Source: DATARH01 sp050181375 (GTDB lineage Bacteria; Pseudomonadota; Alphaproteobacteria; ATCC43930; CGMCC-115725). From it: DNA of 7,507 nt. The notes below the pieces were generated by a model. That model had not been told where the DNA came from. It worked only from the letters and a program-made list of their open reading frames with translations, and searched no databases. The DNA lies in assembly GCA_050181375.1 (NCBI GenBank), contig JBFXDF010000194.1, positions 1 through 7,507 of the forward strand, given 5' to 3'. The translations under genes were made by a program, and so were the position numbers. Positions within the stretch are counted from its first letter, which is position 1. The number at the start of each line of letters is the position of its first letter. Below, one piece after another: positions 5,923 to 7,507 of the stretch.

Positions 5923-7507
5923 GCGAGGCCGGCACCCTTGAGCATCTGCTGCTGTTCGCGGGCGAAGCGCTGCAGGATCTTTCTTCGAGCCTCCAACCGG
6001 GGCGCATTGAGGATTATCTTGCCGAGTTCGGCGTCACCCTTCCGGACGGCCTCATTGCGGGAGCGCCGTCAAGCCCACTCGCGGCAGCCGCGGCGGCGGC
6101 GCAAAAAATAGCGCCACTCGTCGGGCCGCTGCGCGACGCGATCAACGCCGCCGCGCCCAATGCCGCGGCGGTGATCGTCGCCGGGGCGGCGGTCGCCAGT
6201 CAGATCGCGGCGACCGCCGCGGCGTTGAACAATTTCGCCACGGCGCTCGCGCAGGCCGCGTCCAGCCTCTCCGATGCCGATGCCCGTGCGCGCCTGGAGG
6301 ATTTCGCCGGCGAGCTTGCGGGCCGCGTTCTCGGCCGGCTGCTGCTCGAGCGGCTTGATCGGTTCTCGCCGCAGGCGGCGCGGCTGCTCGCGGTCGCGGG
6401 GCTACTCGACGACCGGATGGAGCCGGGAGTGCGAGGCAGCCCGACCCGGCGCGCCTATTATCTGCGCCGTATCCGGCTGGACCGGCTCGGCAAGCTCGTC
6501 ACCGACCCGTCGGCGCATCTGCGCGCGGTGTTTGGCTGGGGGACGCCGGATTTCGATGCATACGCGCTGTTCGAGTGCATCCGATGGTGGTTTCGAGCGC
6601 GTGACGACGTGGTCGAATGGCTGGGGGAAACGGAATTCGATCCATCGGATGTTGACGGGCTCGATTTCCGCGGGTTCCGCCTGCTGAAGGATTCATCGCA
6701 ATCGCCGCCCGGACTCGCCGCCGAGTTGGGTTTTTCCCTGGCGGAGGACTTCACGCGCGAGACGGACCTGGGCGATACGTCTTGGGTCGCCACGATCGCA
6801 TCGCAATCGCGCTTTGACGCCGGTCTGCGCTTGGGGATCGCGCCGGATGGTCGTCTGACATTTTCGGCAAGCGGCACGCCCACCGTCTCGATACGCGCAG
6901 GGCTGAGCCTGAAACACGAGGACCAGACCCCGATCGTTCTCCTGGGTCTCGCGGGTGGCCCTCGGCTCGAGGCGCGCGCCGTCAGCCTGGAGGTGGGAGT
7001 CGAGGGCCTTGCGGCTCAACCGTCGCTGCGCATCGCCATCGATGAGCTGAATTGCGTCCTCGATCTGGGCCATGGCGACAGTTTCCTCCAGTCGGTGTCG
7101 GGCGGCGGAAGCGGCGCCGCGAAAATCAGCGTCGCCGCAACCTGGTCGCCGACACGGGGCCTGCAATTCACCGGCGCGGGCGCGCTCGAGATCGCCATTC
7201 CCACCCGTACGAGAATTGGGCCTGCGACCGTCGAAACGATCTATCTGGCCGCAACAATTGCCGACGGTACGATCCCGTTCGAGCTGTCGGCCGCCGTGCG
7301 CGGTCAAATCGGCCCGTTGACGGCGATTGTAGATCGCGTCGGCGCCGAGTTCGTCGCCAGCTTCCCAAAAAGCGGCGGCAATCTCGGGGCGATGCAGTTC
7401 GATGCCCGGTTCAAGCCGCCGGCTGGGGTTGGGGTTGGGGTTGAGGCCGGGGGGGTGGTGACGGGCGGGGGGTTTTTGTTTCACGACGCGGCGCGGCGGC
7501 TGTACGC
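5919..7507 (+). CDS. Large hypothetical protein, DUF6603-like, 3' end beyond window
   Basis: The frame starting at GTG 5919 is open to the right edge, giving 529 complete codons with no stop. The GTG shares four bases (GTGA) with the protease stop, so translation is probably coupled; GAAGG at 5901-5905 is a weak, distant ribosome site. Residues 1-50 are soluble and acidic. Residues 54-117 are extremely alanine-rich with few charges, predicted helical. Residues 118-260 are charged and helical (LERLDRFSPQAARLLAVAGLL, FECIRWWFRARDDVVEWLGE; shown in part). From about 265 on, alternating hydrophobic/polar strands suggest repeated beta structure. The end carries FKPPAGVGVGVEAGGVVTGG (498-517) then GFLF, which I recall from DUF6603 proteins, a large family of unknown function. 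No catalytic motif or signal peptide is seen. Its partner is the upstream protease; it could be its substrate, scaffold or regulator, but this is inference. Confidence 0.85.
   Translation, partial: MSEAGTLEHLLLFAGEALQDLSSSLQPGRIEDYLAEFGVTLPDGLIAGAPSSPLAAAAAAAQKIAPLVGPLRDAINAAAPNAAAVIVAGAAVASQIAATAAALNNFATALAQAASSLSDADARARLEDFAGELAGRVLGRLLLERLDRFSPQAARLLAVAGLLDDRMEPGVRGSPTRRAYYLRRIRLDRLGKLVTDPSAHLRAVFGWGTPDFDAYALFECIRWWFRARDDVVEWLGETEFDPSDVDGLDFRGFRLLKDSSQSPPGLAAELGFSLAEDFTRETDLGDTSWVATIASQSRFDAGLRLGIAPDGRLTFSASGTPTVSIRAGLSLKHEDQTPIVLLGLAGGPRLEARAVSLEVGVEGLAAQPSLRIAIDELNCVLDLGHGDSFLQSVSGGGSGAAKISVAATWSPTRGLQFTGAGALEIAIPTRTRIGPATVETIYLAATIADGTIPFELSAAVRGQIGPLTAIVDRVGAEFVASFPKSGGNLGAMQFDARFKPPAGVGVGVEAGGVVTGGGFLFHDAARRLY
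7425..7472 (+). repeat. G-tract cluster with three GGGGTT repeats
   Basis: Three tandem GGGGTT units (7425-7442) are followed by runs of seven Gs (7449-7455), three Gs (7463-7465) and six Gs (7467-7472), all on the plus strand. This satisfies the usual pattern for an intramolecular G-quadruplex. It is in frame with the DUF6603-like gene and encodes GVGVGVEAGGVVTGGG, so protein sequence and codon choice may fully explain it. Confidence 0.8.

Noticed and set aside
6693..7484. 263-codon minus-strand open frame opposite the DUF6603-like gene
   Set aside because: Antisense to a continuous, overlapping-start gene; translation is Arg-rich without domain-like features.

Overview
The window is GC-rich (third codon positions mostly G/C) and looks like an alphaproteobacterial chromosome. 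This rests on the minus-strand order pyrB, pyrC-like gene, plsY, dprA, a common alphaproteobacterial arrangement, and on a palindromic repeat of the 'GTCATTGCGAG…GAAGCAATCTCG' type. No ribosomal RNA or other marker fixes the genus.

Left part (1-3704, minus strand): a housekeeping run read right to left. pyrB (aspartate carbamoyltransferase) is followed by a dihydroorotase-family gene whose two N-terminal metal-binding histidines are replaced, so it is probably a structural PyrC' partner of PyrB and not an active enzyme. Next is an inverted pair of REP-like palindromes that fills the gap before plsY and ends exactly at the plsY start codon. plsY (glycerol-3-phosphate acyltransferase) is followed by the first 224 or so residues of dprA (DNA uptake and recombination loader), which leaves the window on the left. 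dprA lies in the same frame as plsY, directly behind its TGA, and has no ATG, GTG or TTG start at its expected N-terminus. A CTG with a good Shine-Dalgarno sequence is the best candidate.

Middle (3705-3960): a 256-base divergent intergenic region. It holds a good sigma70-type promoter for pyrB placed so close to the ATG that the mRNA would be nearly or fully leaderless. No strong forward promoter was recognised.

Right part (3961-7507, plus strand): a two-gene accessory cassette, transcribed away from the pyrimidine operon. The first gene is a subtilisin-like (S8) serine protease with an intact Asp/His/Asn/Ser active site, an N-terminal prodomain-like region, a large beta-rich insertion before the catalytic serine, and no signal peptide. 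The second starts with a GTG that overlaps the protease stop by four bases. It is an open-ended, at least 529-residue protein with an alanine-rich N-terminal helical region and a long beta-rich part resembling DUF6603-type proteins. The coupling suggests that the two products act together, for example a protease and its substrate or scaffold. This cassette is the best candidate for an undescribed system here; its function cannot be read from the sequence.
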